Assembly: GCA_947631195.1 (NCBI GenBank)
Contig: CANRKK010000005.1
Location: forward strand, 1-64,000
DNA length: 64,000 nt
Reading direction: 5' to 3'
Source: an uncultured Clostridia bacterium
GTDB lineage: Bacteria > Bacillota > Clostridia > Christensenellales > Borkfalkiaceae
Under the pieces are notes generated by a model. The model was not told the DNA's origin, searched no databases, and saw only the letters and a list, made by a program, of their open reading frames with translations. Positions 18,219 through 26,060 of the stretch are shown in pieces; within the stretch, counting starts at the first letter, position 1, and every line of letters begins with the position of its first letter. The translations under genes and the position numbers were made by a program.

Positions 18219-18310
18219 TGTCATTTCGCGCGAGGCGGCTTCGCCGCCGCTGCCCTGCCGAGGGTTCCCGCTTTGCGGGAAACGGCAGAGCGATACGAGA
18301 CCCGACGAAG
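18219..18310 (+). repeat. Family C dispersed repeat
   Basis: Begins TGTCATTTCGCGCGAGGCGG, contains the hairpin GGTTCCCGC TTT GCGGGAACC-like arms (GTTTCCC/GGGAAAC type in other copies) and ends near GATAAGACGGC. Relatives lie at 18776-18846, 27757-27832, 48853-49205 and 61739-61955. Confidence 0.75.
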
Positions 18311-18318
18311 ATAAGACG

Positions 18319-18380
18319 GCTCCCCCCTTGGCTCCCTTTAGTAAGGGGAGCTGGCTGCAACGCAGCCTGAGGGGATTGTT
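18319..18380 (+). repeat. Family D dispersed repeat, compact copy
   Basis: CTTGGCTCCCTTTAGTAAGG, then a self-complementary GCTGGCTGC-AAC-GCAGCC core and TGAGGGGATTGTT. The same architecture recurs at 50731-50787 and, interrupted, at 15063-15238. Confidence 0.75.
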
Positions 18381-18426
18381 TCAAGTTTGAATTGTGATAA
18401 AGATACTCGATGCAACGTCACGTTGC

Positions 18427-18510
18427 TTGGACAAACCGAGCGTTACGGCCTCAACGTGCGTTATCCATTCATTCCGCTGAGCGCTACAATCCGTTTCAGC
18501 AGGGTTCACA
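18427..18510 (+). repeat. Family A dispersed repeat, copy 1
   Basis: CGAGCGTTACGGCCTCAACG, then CGTTATCCATTCATTCCGCT and CGCTACAATCCGTTTCAG. Copies at 27550-27640, 51805-51884 and 61964-62044 share this order. The stretch 18511-18660 holds a 12-bp inverted repeat (18567-18578 with 18599-18610) and no gene. Confidence 0.8.
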
Positions 18511-18660
18511 AAAAGCTCGGCAAGCCGTGCCTGCGCTTTTTCGTGATTTTTGGCGGCCAGCCGCCCTTGCCGCGATTAATAAGGGCGCACATATTATATA
18601 ATCGCGGCAATTCCCACCGCTGAGGCGCAGGTATGCGCAAATTGTGTCTTGCCGCGCAAA

Positions 18661-18770
18661 AGCGTGGTTTTGCTTGCAACATTATTATTTAAAATAATAA
18701 CAACCCCCAACCTTGCCCTCTTCCGTGTCAACGGGGGAGGGTGCCCTGAAAGGGCAGGTGGGAGTAGCCA
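18661..18770 (+). repeat. Family B dispersed repeat, copy 1
   Basis: Starts AGCGTGGTTTTGCTTGCAAC, has an AT-rich palindrome TTATTTAAAATAA, then CAACCTTGCCCTCTTCCGTG and GGGTGCCCTGAAAGGGC. The copy at 27648-27750 matches nearly base for base and also follows a family A copy, so A and B form one composite element. Confidence 0.8.
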
Positions 18771-18775
18771 CCTTT

Positions 18776-18846
18776 CTTGTCATTTCGCGCGATGCGGCTT
18801 CGCGTGAGAAAGCTGTCGAGCAACGCAGCCTGAGGGGATTGTTTAA
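18776..18846 (+). repeat. Family C/D hybrid repeat
   Basis: Left part TGTCATTTCGCGCGATGCGG is family C. The right part GAGAAAGCTGTCGAGCAACG...TGAGGGGATTG is family D. The next gene begins 16 bp further on. Confidence 0.65.
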
Positions 18847-18861
18847 TAAAAAATTTATCAT

Positions 18862-19146
18862 ATGAATAAAAGAAATTTTTGGCTTGCAATAATAACAAGC
18901 ACGCTTGCAATAGGTTCAAGCGTCGCGTTGGCGGTCGTTGGAATTAAAGACGTCCCGCTGTTTATCGTGCTGTTGGTTTTACTGATAGACGTATCCTGTT
19001 TTCCCTGCGCGTATATGCATCAGGTGGACAGCCGTTTGCAGGGCAAATTTAACCTTTTAGAGGGGATTCCCGCCCACGCTGGGCTTTTGATTTTGTTTTT
19101 CGTCTCACCCTATTATGCCGTTTTATATATTTTGGGCAAACATTGA
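18862..19146 (+). CDS. Small membrane protein of unknown function
   Basis: 94 residues with three probable transmembrane segments (about 7-28, 32-53 and 70-91). No known family is recognised. The start lies directly behind a dispersed repeat and has no obvious ribosome site or promoter, so expression is uncertain. A strong hairpin (19216-19249) follows downstream. It could also be a chance open frame, although the hydrophobic pattern favours a real protein. Confidence 0.5.
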   Translation: MNKRNFWLAIITSTLAIGSSVALAVVGIKDVPLFIVLLVLLIDVSCFPCAYMHQVDSRLQGKFNLLEGIPAHAGLLILFFVSPYYAVLYILGKH

Positions 19147-19215
19147 ATGTATTGACATATGCCCCCGAGTAAATCTATAATTAAAAAACGCGGTAAGTAA
19201 ATTTACGCATAAAAC

Positions 19216-19249
19216 GCGCGGGGCGGCAATTCCCATTGCCGCCCCGCGC
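19216..19249 (+). terminator. Terminator hairpin
   Basis: A 15-bp perfect stem, GCGCGGGGCGGCAAT with its complement, loop TCCC. First of two adjacent hairpins between converging genes. Confidence 0.75.
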
Positions 19250-19267
19250 TATTAATTGCTTAAAATC

Positions 19268-19293
19268 ACGGGCGGGCCGTTCGGCCCGCCCGT
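19268..19293 (-). terminator. Terminator of the XRE repressor gene
   Basis: An 11-bp perfect stem ACGGGCGGGCC / GGCCCGCCCGT with loop GTTC, directly after the stop codon of the minus-strand regulator. On that strand TGATTTTA follows. Confidence 0.75.
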
Positions 19294-19300
19294 TTGCGTT

Positions 19301-19654
19301 TTATTTGCTCATTAGTCCGTCGATATATCCGTTAACTTTGTTTTTTTCGTCGTCGCTCAAATTTTTGAATTTGCCAATAAACATCGTTTCCTCATGGGTT
19401 AGCGTGCCCGAGCCGCGCCTTGTGTTTTCTGCATTAATCACAACGTTTCCAAAATCGTCCGCCCGTCCTACAATAAAGTCGAGCGTGCACTCAAAGTAGT
19501 CCGCATAGGCTATCAGGCTTGTAATACTCGGCTCACGTTGTCCGTTCTCATAGCAGGCAATGGTCGCTTGACCTATTTTCAGTCTCTCGGCAAGCTCTTT
19601 TTGTGTTAAGCCGTTTTCCTTTCTCAGCGCTTTTAAATTTTTCCCTATATCCAT
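19301..19654 (-). CDS. XRE-family transcriptional repressor
   Basis: 117 residues. A Cro/C1-type helix-turn-helix occupies about residues 3-57 (LRKENGLTQKELAERLKIGQ, then ATIACYENGQREPS). A C-terminal helical tail has LSDDEKNKVNGYIDGL. The ATG at 19654 follows AAGGTG and is preferred to the longer open frame. It is transcribed away from the A+T-rich two-gene cassette at 19769-20779. The 93-bp gap between them carries three copies of a TTGCAATA motif, so it most likely represses that cassette and itself. Whether the cassette is a defence, mobile or stress module is unknown. Confidence 0.88.
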   Translation of the reverse strand: MDIGKNLKALRKENGLTQKELAERLKIGQATIACYENGQREPSITSLIAYADYFECTLDFIVGRADDFGNVVINAENTRRGSGTLTHEETMFIGKFKNLSDDEKNKVNGYIDGLMSK

Positions 19655-19682
19655 ATTGCACCTTGCACTGTGCATTTTATCA

Positions 19683-19748
19683 CAATTGCAATATTTTGCT
19701 TGACATTACTGCAATTGCAATATATAATATTATTACACTTGCAATAAT
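19683..19748 (+). promoter_or_regulatory. Consensus promoter with operator in its spacer
   Basis: TTGACA (19700-19705), a 17-bp spacer and TATAAT (19723-19728) drive the 19769 gene. The motif AATTGCAATAT occurs at 19684-19694 and 19712-19722 (inside the spacer), with a variant CTTGCAATAAT at 19738-19748. Such spacing suits a divergently encoded XRE repressor. Confidence 0.8.
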
Positions 19749-19768
19749 ATTTAGACGTTGGGGGACAT

Positions 19769-20299
19769 ATGGATTTTATCGAGTTCTTACAAAACGAGGC
19801 AAACAGCAATCAAGAAATCGAATATTACAGTATTAACCATTCTTTTATTCGGAATGGCAAAAAAATGTTTTATTTTAAAGATAGGGCTACGGCAAATGTT
19901 AAAAAGCAGCCCATAAAACTTGTTGCTCCTCAAAATATTATTTATGATGCCGAAACAGATAAATATACGGGGTATTTAATGGTAAATATACCGGATACCG
20001 ATTTTAACGAATATCGTATTTTTAAGCAACAGGGAATTGAAAAATCTGATTTGCAGGAGACCCCATTTGAATTTGCATATTATAATGAACTTCCGCTTGA
20101 ATCAACGCAATATGTCATAAAAATAGACGGAGACAAAGCAGTAGTATTTTATATGGACGTAACCGAGAAAGAAAAAAATTATGAAAAAAAGGTACGCTCC
20201 CTGTTTAAAAAAGAATTAGGCAAATCCTGCATTATAGGCTTTATCGGGGGATTGGTTATGTTCTTATTATCATGGTGTATATTTAGTATTATAAATTAA
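19769..20299 (+). CDS. Tail-anchored protein of unknown function
   Basis: 176 residues. The first 150 are soluble and charged; the last ~20 (about 154-175, IIGFIGGLVMFLLSWCIFSI) form one membrane helix, giving a tail-anchored topology with the bulk probably in the cytoplasm. No family is recognised. GGGGGA precedes the ATG. It is the first gene behind the consensus promoter controlled by the XRE repressor and is much richer in A and T than the surrounding chromosome, which suggests recent acquisition. The next gene, 45 bp downstream, encodes another single-span membrane protein. Confidence 0.7.
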   Translation: MDFIEFLQNEANSNQEIEYYSINHSFIRNGKKMFYFKDRATANVKKQPIKLVAPQNIIYDAETDKYTGYLMVNIPDTDFNEYRIFKQQGIEKSDLQETPFEFAYYNELPLESTQYVIKIDGDKAVVFYMDVTEKEKNYEKKVRSLFKKELGKSCIIGFIGGLVMFLLSWCIFSIIN

Positions 20300-20344
20300 C
20301 ATAGTGAGTTTAGTTTTACAATTATTTCTAAGGAGTATTAGTAA

Positions 20345-20779
20345 ATGAAATCAAAAAAAGTTGTAATAAAAATTGGTTACAAATTACCTTTGTTGATATT
20401 TTTTGTCACAATGAGTGTGGGTATATCGTTTGGGATGATATTGCCCATAGAGTGCAATATAAAATTTCCTTTGGCGGAACCGCTGTTAGAAGTTGTAAAC
20501 TGTAACGGTGCTTTTACAGCCAAATATGACGGCACATATTATTTAAAACGAGATTATGTCGATGAAGTTGATAAAAACACATACTTTGATTTACAAAACG
20601 GAACATGGAAAGACGAGGGAGGAAACAGAGGAGAATATCAAATTGACGGCGATGAAATCACTTTATATGTGGGTAACGGCGGTTTAGCTTTTGCAAGCGG
20701 AACAATATCCGACGGCAAATTGAGACTTAAAATAGGCTCCTCAACCTCAACCTCAACCTTAACTTATATTAAACAATAA
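20345..20779 (+). CDS. Membrane-anchored protein of unknown function
   Basis: 144 residues. There is one N-terminal transmembrane helix (about 13-35), then a beta-rich domain, with strand-like repeats GEYQIDGDEITLYVG and GTISDGKLRLKI, that would lie outside the membrane. The end has a Ser-Thr repeat. AAGGAG precedes the ATG. It is the second gene of the XRE-controlled cassette and ends at a shared terminator. No homologous family is recognised. Confidence 0.7.
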   Translation: MKSKKVVIKIGYKLPLLIFFVTMSVGISFGMILPIECNIKFPLAEPLLEVVNCNGAFTAKYDGTYYLKRDYVDEVDKNTYFDLQNGTWKDEGGNRGEYQIDGDEITLYVGNGGLAFASGTISDGKLRLKIGSSTSTSTLTYIKQ

Positions 20780-20785
20780 AATATA

Positions 20786-20813
20786 GCGGGCGACCCTTTT
20801 GTGGGTCGCCCGC
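20786..20813. terminator. Bidirectional terminator
   Basis: GCGGGCGACCC / GGGTCGCCCGC, a perfect 11-bp stem with a T-rich loop, between the cassette and metK, which converge. Confidence 0.85.
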
Positions 20814-20831
20814 AATTCATAAAACCAATTT

Positions 20832-21980
20832 TTATACAAGATATTTTTTCAGGCTCTCGGCCCTGTTGACGCGCTCCCAGGGCAGATTGGGCTTGCCGAA
20901 GTGCCCGTATGCCGCCGTCTGCGAGAATATCGGCTCCCGCAGCCCCAAAGTTTTAATAATGGCGGAGGGGCGCAAGTCGAATTCCTTTTTAACTATATCT
21001 GCAATCCTGTCGTCGCCCAATTTCCCCGTGCCGAACGTGTCTATAAAAATCGAAACGGGCTTTGCAACGCCTATCGCGTATGCGAGCTGCAGCTCCACCT
21101 CGTCGCATATCCCCGCCGCAACCAAATTTTTGCAGATATACCTTGCCATATACGCCGCCGAGCGGTCAACCTTCGTTGCGTCCTTGCCCGAAAAGGCCCC
21201 GCCGCCGTGCGCGCATCTGCCGCCGTATGTATCTACTATTATCTTTCTGCCCGTCAGCCCGCTGTCACCCTCGGGGCCGCCTATGTTGAACCTGCCCGTC
21301 GGGTTTATCAAAAACTTAGTTTTAACCAGCAGTTCTTCGGGGATTATGGAAATAACGTTTTTAATTATATCCTCTCTCAGCTGTTCCTGCGTAACTTTGG
21401 TGTTGTGCTGTGCGGAAATAACCACCGTGTCCACGCGCACGGGCTTTTTCCCGTCGTATTCCACGGTTACCTGCGTCTTTCCGTCCGGCCTCAAATATGC
21501 AAGCGTGCCGTTTTGGCGCACCTCGGCAAGCCGCTTTGCAAGTTTGTGCGCAAGCGCGATGGGCAGGGGCATAAGCTCCTCTGTCTCCCTGCAGGCATAT
21601 CCGAACATCATTCCCTGGTCGCCCGCGCCCGTGTCGCCCTTGCCGTCCTGCGCGCTGTCCACGCCCATGGCTATGTCGGGGCTTTGGCTGTGCACGGCAA
21701 CTTCGATTTTGCACTTGTCAAAGGCAAACGAGCCGTGCCTGTAACCTATCTTTTCTATAATTCCGCGCGCAATGTCGATATAGTCGTCCTCGCCCATTTT
21801 GGCGGTGGAGGTAACCTCTCCCATAATCAACATCCTGTCATACGCCGCGCAACACTCTATGGCGCACCTCGCACCCGGATCCTTGCTTAAAATATAGTCG
21901 AGTATTCCGTCCGAAACCTGGTCGCACAGTTTGTCGGGATGCCCCTCGGTCACGCTCTCGCTCGTAAAAAATTTCCTCAT
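20832..21980 (-). CDS. metK: S-adenosylmethionine synthetase
   Basis: 382 residues, full length. It makes SAM from methionine and ATP. The N-terminal [16 protein letters not shown] motif (9-24) binds ATP. The phosphate-binding region [12 protein letters not shown] (near 117-128) and the [15 protein letters not shown] loop (near 251-265) with the conserved lysines are present. AGGAGGACGT precedes the ATG. Transcription is controlled by an upstream SAM-I riboswitch with its own terminator, so high SAM should shut it off. This is the second methionine-linked locus in the window, besides metY-metA. Confidence 0.98.
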   Translation of the reverse strand: MRKFFTSESVTEGHPDKLCDQVSDGILDYILSKDPGARCAIECCAAYDRMLIMGEVTSTAKMGEDDYIDIARGIIEKIGYRHGSFAFDKCKIEVAVHSQSPDIAMGVDSAQDGKGDTGAGDQGMMFGYACRETEELMPLPIALAHKLAKRLAEVRQNGTLAYLRPDGKTQVTVEYDGKKPVRVDTVVISAQHNTKVTQEQLREDIIKNVISIIPEELLVKTKFLINPTGRFNIGGPEGDSGLTGRKIIVDTYGGRCAHGGGAFSGKDATKVDRSAAYMARYICKNLVAAGICDEVELQLAYAIGVAKPVSIFIDTFGTGKLGDDRIADIVKKEFDLRPSAIIKTLGLREPIFSQTAAYGHFGKPNLPWERVNRAESLKKYLV

Positions 21981-22001
21981 ACGTCCTCCTGAAAATCAAA
22001 A

Positions 22002-22124
22002 ACTCCTCTGCCGCCGCAGGGGAGTATATTTAACTCTATATCCCCATCGGTACGGCATTAGCACCTTGCCTCAAAGCAGGTTGCTGTGTGGTCGACGAGC
22101 CGTTCTCTCGCACACTCTTTATAG
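22002..22124 (-). ncRNA. SAM-I (S-box) riboswitch upstream of metK
   Basis: On the minus strand the aptamer runs from 22124 to 22036. P1 arms CTATA and TATAG pair. P2 pairs GTGTG with CACAC. The core contains GAGAGAACGGCTC, then GCAACC, then GGTGCTAATGCC, the S-box signature order. It is followed by a terminator (22025-22002: ACTCCCCTGC / GCAGAGGAGT) and a TTTTTGA run 20 nt before the metK ribosome site. SAM binding would favour the terminator. Confidence 0.9.
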
Positions 22125-22134
22125 GTTTTAAAGT

Positions 22135-22163
22135 ATTTTATCATTTGTATAAATAATTGTCAA
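22135..22163 (-). promoter_or_regulatory. Promoter of the metK riboswitch transcript
   Basis: Minus strand TTGACA (22163-22158), a 17-bp spacer and TAAAAT (22140-22135). Transcription would begin just before the aptamer. Confidence 0.8.
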
Positions 22164-22170
22164 ACAAAAG

Positions 22171-22199
22171 TTGCGTTTAAAAGTATTTTTTTATATAAT
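22171..22199 (+). promoter_or_regulatory. Promoter of the radical SAM gene, leaderless start
   Basis: TTGCGT (22171-22176), a 17-bp spacer and TATAAT (22194-22199). The ATG at 22207 lies 7 nt downstream. The -35 elements of this and the metK promoter are only 7 bp apart. Confidence 0.7.
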
Positions 22200-22206
22200 A
22201 GTGGAC

Positions 22207-23055
22207 ATGAAGTGTTCGCAGTGCCCCGTTTTGTGCGGCGCCGACAGGGACAACGGTGTCGGCGCGTGCGGAGCAGGGGGGATAAAAATCGCAAAGTACT
22301 ATCTGCACCCCTTTGAGGAGCCGCCAATCTCCTATAAAAAGGGCAGCGGCTGCATATTTTTTTGCGGCTGTTCCTTAAGGTGCGTGTTCTGCCAGAACTA
22401 CGAACTTTCCCGCTCCCTGCGCGGCAAGGACTTTTCAAAAGAGCAGCTTGCCCAAATTTTCAAACAGCTTGAAGAGGAGGGCGCGGACAACATAAATTTA
22501 GTCAATCCCACCCATTATTTAAGGGATATTATGGGGGCAATCGAAATTTACCGCCCCAAAATCCCCATAGTTTACAACACCCACGGCTACGAGCGCGCGG
22601 AGCAGCTTAAACTCGCCTCGGAGTTTGTGGACATATGGCTTCCCGACTTAAAATTTATCGACCCGTCGCTTGCAAAACGTTACACTCTGCGCGAAGATTA
22701 TGCAAAATTCGCCCTGCCCGCAATACGGTTTATGGCGCAAAAGCCCCTTAATATGGAGGGGGGAAAGATGCTTTCGGGCTGTATCGTCCGCCATCTTATC
22801 TTGCCGCTCGCCGCATATGACAGCGTAAACGTCGTCAAATTCGTCTCCGAGCTGCCGCCAACAGTCTATTTTTCGCTGATGAGCCAATACACGCCCTTCG
22901 GCGACATAGCAAACTTCCCCGAACTGCAGAGGGGCATAACCCGCCGCGAATACAACAAGGTGCTTGCCGCGGTGGAGGAGGCGGGGCTTAAAAACGTGTT
23001 TGTGCAGGATTTTTCAAGCGCAAAACAGGACTTTATCCCCAAGTGGGACTATTAA
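22207..23055 (+). CDS. Radical SAM protein, PflX-like (COG1313 type)
   Basis: 282 residues. The radical SAM cluster motif CX3CX2C is at Cys55, Cys59 and Cys62 within CGCSLRCVFC. An N-terminal cysteine-rich segment (Cys3, 6, 10 and 21) may hold another metal site. It resembles the pyruvate formate-lyase activating family but no glycyl-radical partner is next to it, so the target is unknown. I chose ATG 22207: the longer open frame starts at the -35 box. With TATAAT ending at 22199 the mRNA would start at or within a base of the ATG. The ABC-F gene follows 12 bp after the stop. Confidence 0.85.
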   Translation: MKCSQCPVLCGADRDNGVGACGAGGIKIAKYYLHPFEEPPISYKKGSGCIFFCGCSLRCVFCQNYELSRSLRGKDFSKEQLAQIFKQLEEEGADNINLVNPTHYLRDIMGAIEIYRPKIPIVYNTHGYERAEQLKLASEFVDIWLPDLKFIDPSLAKRYTLREDYAKFALPAIRFMAQKPLNMEGGKMLSGCIVRHLILPLAAYDSVNVVKFVSELPPTVYFSLMSQYTPFGDIANFPELQRGITRREYNKVLAAVEEAGLKNVFVQDFSSAKQDFIPKWDY

Positions 23056-23067
23056 AACGCAATATAT

Positions 23068-24957
23068 ATGTTGATTTCACTTGAAAACGTAGATTTTTCC
23101 TACGGCGACAACTCAATATTTTGCGGCGTAAATTTTACCTTTAACGAGGGCGAACGCGCGGGGCTGATAGGCGCCAACGGCGAGGGCAAAACCACCCTTT
23201 TGAAAGTAATTTTGGGCGAACTTGTCCCCGACAACGGCAAAGTAATTCTTAAAAACGGCATACGTATAGGCTATTTGGCGCAAAACGGCGGCTACACGTC
23301 GGGGGATACCGTCTTTGCCGAAATGCAGAGAGTGTTCGCCCAGGACTATGCCGCGGTGGAAAAGCTGTCAAAGCTCTCCGCCGAACTTGCAGCTACGGAT
23401 TATACAAGCCGCGAATATTTTGTGATATCCGCAAAGATAGAGGCCCTGCAGAAGTTTATTTCCTCGCGCGACAGCTACAACGTCGAAGTAAAGATAAAGA
23501 CCGTTTTAAACGGCATGGGCTTTGAAAATTGCTACGACCGGATAATCGACACAATGTCCGGCGGCGAAAAAACCCGTTTAAAACTCGCCCGCCTCTTGCT
23601 CGAAGAACCCGACCTGCTTATATTGGACGAGCCGACCAACCACCTCGACATTTCCACCCTGTTCTGGCTCGAGGACTACCTGCAAACCTACAAAGGCGCA
23701 ATGATTTTGGTTTCCCACGACAGGTATTTTTTGGACAGGCTCTGCACCCGCATTTTCGAATTGGAGAACAAAAAACTCAACACGTTTGCGGGAAACTACT
23801 CAAAATATAAGGTTTTAAAGGCCGAACTCGTCGCACGGCTCAAAAAGGAATACGAGGCGCAGCAGGAGGAGATAGCAAAGCTCGAGGACTATGTGGCAAA
23901 GAACATCGTCCGCGCCACCACGGCAAAATCGGCGCAGAGCAGGGTAAAGCAGCTCGAAAAGATGGAGACGCTCGAAAAGCCCTATCTTCCGCCCAAGCCG
24001 CCCGTATTCAGGTTTACCTACACCGAAAGGCCGTACGAAAACGTCCTAACAGTAGAAAATTTAAACCTTGAAACAGGCGGTAAACAGCTGATATGCGGGG
24101 GGCAATTGAGTATAACCCGCGGCGAAAAGGTGGCCCTCGTCGGCGAAAACGGCACGGGCAAAACCACCTTTTTGAGGGCTGTTTTGGGCAATGATCACGC
24201 CATAGTGCGGGGGCGATACGTAAGCGTTGCGCTGTTCGACCAGGAGGGCCTCAACCTCGATCCTAAAAACACCGTGCTCGCCGAACTGTGGGAGAGGCAC
24301 GCCGCCGCCACGCAGACGGAGATGCGCGCCCTTTTGGCCCGTTCGGGCCTGTTCGGGGAGGACATGCAAAAGCAGGTCAAAAGCCTTTCGGGCGGGGAGC
24401 GGGCCAAACTCGCCCTCGCCGTGCTGCAGAGCGAAAACGCGAATTTTTTGCTTTTGGACGAGCCGACCAACCACCTCGACCTGCCTGCGCGCGAAAGTTT
24501 GGAAAAATCGCTCAAAGAGTTTGACGGCACCGTGCTGTTCGTCTCGCACGACAGGTATTTCATCTCCGCCGTGGCCACAAAGATAGTGGAGATCGAAAAC
24601 AAAAAACTCAACACGTATGAGGGAAACTACGAGCTTTTCACCCAACAGAAGGCGCGCCTTAAGGAAGAGGAGCGGCAAAGCCGCCAAAGCGAGGACTATG
24701 CCGCAAAGCAGCAAAAGCGCGCCGAAAGCTACCGTTCGAAGAGGGACAGGGCTGAGGAGGCCCAAAAAAAGGAGCGCATAAGGCAGACCGAACAGCGGAT
24801 TGCCGCGCTCGAGGAGGAAGAAGCCTCGATAAACGCCGCCCTTGCGGACCCCGCGGTGCTTGCGGACTACAAGGAAGTTATAAAACTTTCAGCCAGACTT
24901 TCCCAAATAAAAAATTTGCTCGACTCGCTTTACAGCGAATACGGCGGTATGATATAA
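23068..24957 (+). CDS. ABC-F family ATPase (ribosome-associated type)
   Basis: 629 residues with two nucleotide-binding domains and no membrane segments. Walker A motifs are GANGEGKTT (35-43) and GENGTGKTT (359-367). Both signature loops (SGGEKTRLKLA and SGGERAKLALA) and both LDEPTNHLD Walker B motifs are intact. The domains are joined by a charged linker, and a C-terminal coiled coil (about 530-625) is rich in Lys/Glu/Gln. ABC-F proteins act on the ribosome during translation; some give antibiotic resistance. The linker does not clearly identify this as a resistance type, so a housekeeping role is more likely. Confidence 0.92.
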   Translation: MLISLENVDFSYGDNSIFCGVNFTFNEGERAGLIGANGEGKTTLLKVILGELVPDNGKVILKNGIRIGYLAQNGGYTSGDTVFAEMQRVFAQDYAAVEKLSKLSAELAATDYTSREYFVISAKIEALQKFISSRDSYNVEVKIKTVLNGMGFENCYDRIIDTMSGGEKTRLKLARLLLEEPDLLILDEPTNHLDISTLFWLEDYLQTYKGAMILVSHDRYFLDRLCTRIFELENKKLNTFAGNYSKYKVLKAELVARLKKEYEAQQEEIAKLEDYVAKNIVRATTAKSAQSRVKQLEKMETLEKPYLPPKPPVFRFTYTERPYENVLTVENLNLETGGKQLICGGQLSITRGEKVALVGENGTGKTTFLRAVLGNDHAIVRGRYVSVALFDQEGLNLDPKNTVLAELWERHAAATQTEMRALLARSGLFGEDMQKQVKSLSGGERAKLALAVLQSENANFLLLDEPTNHLDLPARESLEKSLKEFDGTVLFVSHDRYFISAVATKIVEIENKKLNTYEGNYELFTQQKARLKEEERQSRQSEDYAAKQQKRAESYRSKRDRAEEAQKKERIRQTEQRIAALEEEEASINAALADPAVLADYKEVIKLSARLSQIKNLLDSLYSEYGGMI

Positions 24958-24958
24958 T
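24929..24958 (+). promoter_or_regulatory. Promoter overlapping the end of the ABC-F gene
   Basis: TTTACA (24929-24934), an 18-bp spacer and TATAAT (24953-24958), which overlaps the ABC-F stop codon. A small hairpin (GCCGGA/TCCGGC) lies in the leader of the next gene. Confidence 0.6.
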
Positions 24959-24997
24959 ATTCCCGCGCCGGAGTTCCGGCCGCACGAGAGGCACCAC

Positions 24998-25993
24998 ATG
25001 GACGATCAGGACAAAAAAATACGGCACACCATTTCCGCGGAGGAGACCTTCACCCTCGCAAAGGACGTATTCGACATACGCACGTTTATAAAAAACGCAT
25101 ATGCAAACCGTGCGATAATCTCCCGCCGCGTAAATATCGTCACGCTTTCGATAAGTATGCTTTTCACCCTGCTATATATGTCGTTCATGCTGTACAGGTC
25201 CATAAGCAAAACAGTTTCGTTTGCCGCGGAAATCACCGTGTACGTGATGATAGGCGCATATATCGTAATGGCGGCGCTGCTCGTTACCTTTTTTATATTG
25301 AGTTTGCACGCCACGACCAAGACCTTAAAAAAGTTTTCCCTCACCCTTAAAATTATAAGGCTTATCGTCAAAATCTTGTCCATCGCCGTCTCCGTTTCCG
25401 CAATAGCCATAGCTTCCTCGGGCGAGAGCGGCACGGTTGACTTTGCGCTTGACGTGGCGCTGATAATCCTGTCCGTATTCACCATTATAGTTCAGCTTAT
25501 CCCCATGTGTTTCGGCGGGATAGCCAAATTTATACGCTGGCTTTTGTCACCCGTCAAAATCAAATACCGCGTCAAGGCCGTCGCGCTCGAGTGGTATAAC
25601 CTTATAATCACGGGAACGCCAGCAAAGGGCGCAAAGGAGCGCGTCGCAAAAAAGCACTACGAGCGCATTGGCGCGCTGATCGACAACACCCTCCTGCCCG
25701 CCATAGGCGAAAAGTACATAAACACGGTAAAGCCCGCCGCGCTTATGGGCATAGTAGAAGCCTGCCCCGAGGCCGACAGACCCGTTTTGGAGGGGGTTTT
25801 AAAGAGCGTGTTCGCCTATGCCGCAGAGTGCGGCTACGTAGTGTTCGATCCCTGCCGCGACCTTCATTTTGAGGGCACCATAGAGGAAAAGCACAAAAAG
25901 ACGTTCAAGGAACGATTGGTGGACGCGGGCACAAAGCTCGGCAAAAAAGTGCTCAACAAATACATAGCGGCCTCCTCCGACGACGATGATTGA
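24998..25993 (+). CDS. Unknown membrane protein with cytoplasmic C-terminal domain
   Basis: 331 residues. Four hydrophobic segments lie at about 45-67, 78-104, 122-143 and 148-172. A soluble domain of ~155 residues follows, with the strings KYINTVKPAALMGIVEACPEAD and YVVFDPCRDLHFEG, then a charged tail ending in acidic residues. No known family is recognised. It has its own promoter and ribosome site (GAGAGGC) and is followed by a strong terminator. The long soluble domain suggests a regulatory or scaffold role, but nothing in the sequence identifies it. Confidence 0.75.
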   Translation: MDDQDKKIRHTISAEETFTLAKDVFDIRTFIKNAYANRAIISRRVNIVTLSISMLFTLLYMSFMLYRSISKTVSFAAEITVYVMIGAYIVMAALLVTFFILSLHATTKTLKKFSLTLKIIRLIVKILSIAVSVSAIAIASSGESGTVDFALDVALIILSVFTIIVQLIPMCFGGIAKFIRWLLSPVKIKYRVKAVALEWYNLIITGTPAKGAKERVAKKHYERIGALIDNTLLPAIGEKYINTVKPAALMGIVEACPEADRPVLEGVLKSVFAYAAECGYVVFDPCRDLHFEGTIEEKHKKTFKERLVDAGTKLGKKVLNKYIAASSDDDD

Positions 25994-26018
25994 CCCAGAC
26001 TGCTAATGCAAAAAATTT

Positions 26019-26044
26019 GCGCCCCTGCCGCACGGCAGGGGCGC
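26019..26044. terminator. Bidirectional terminator
   Basis: GCGCCCCTGCC / GGCAGGGGCGC, a perfect 11-bp stem with a GCAC loop. A T-rich run lies on both sides, between the unknown membrane protein and glyQS. Confidence 0.9.
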
Positions 26045-26060
26045 TTTTACTATGTGTATT

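Noticed and set aside
18387-18623. Frames inside the 18.2-18.85 kb repeat island
   Set aside because: Made of dispersed repeats; no start signals.
20866-21890. Plus-strand frames opposite metK
   Set aside because: Shadows of metK without ribosome sites.
23068-24957. ABC-F protein as an antibiotic resistance gene
   Set aside because: Nothing in the inter-domain linker clearly identifies a resistance type; housekeeping ABC-F is the simpler reading.
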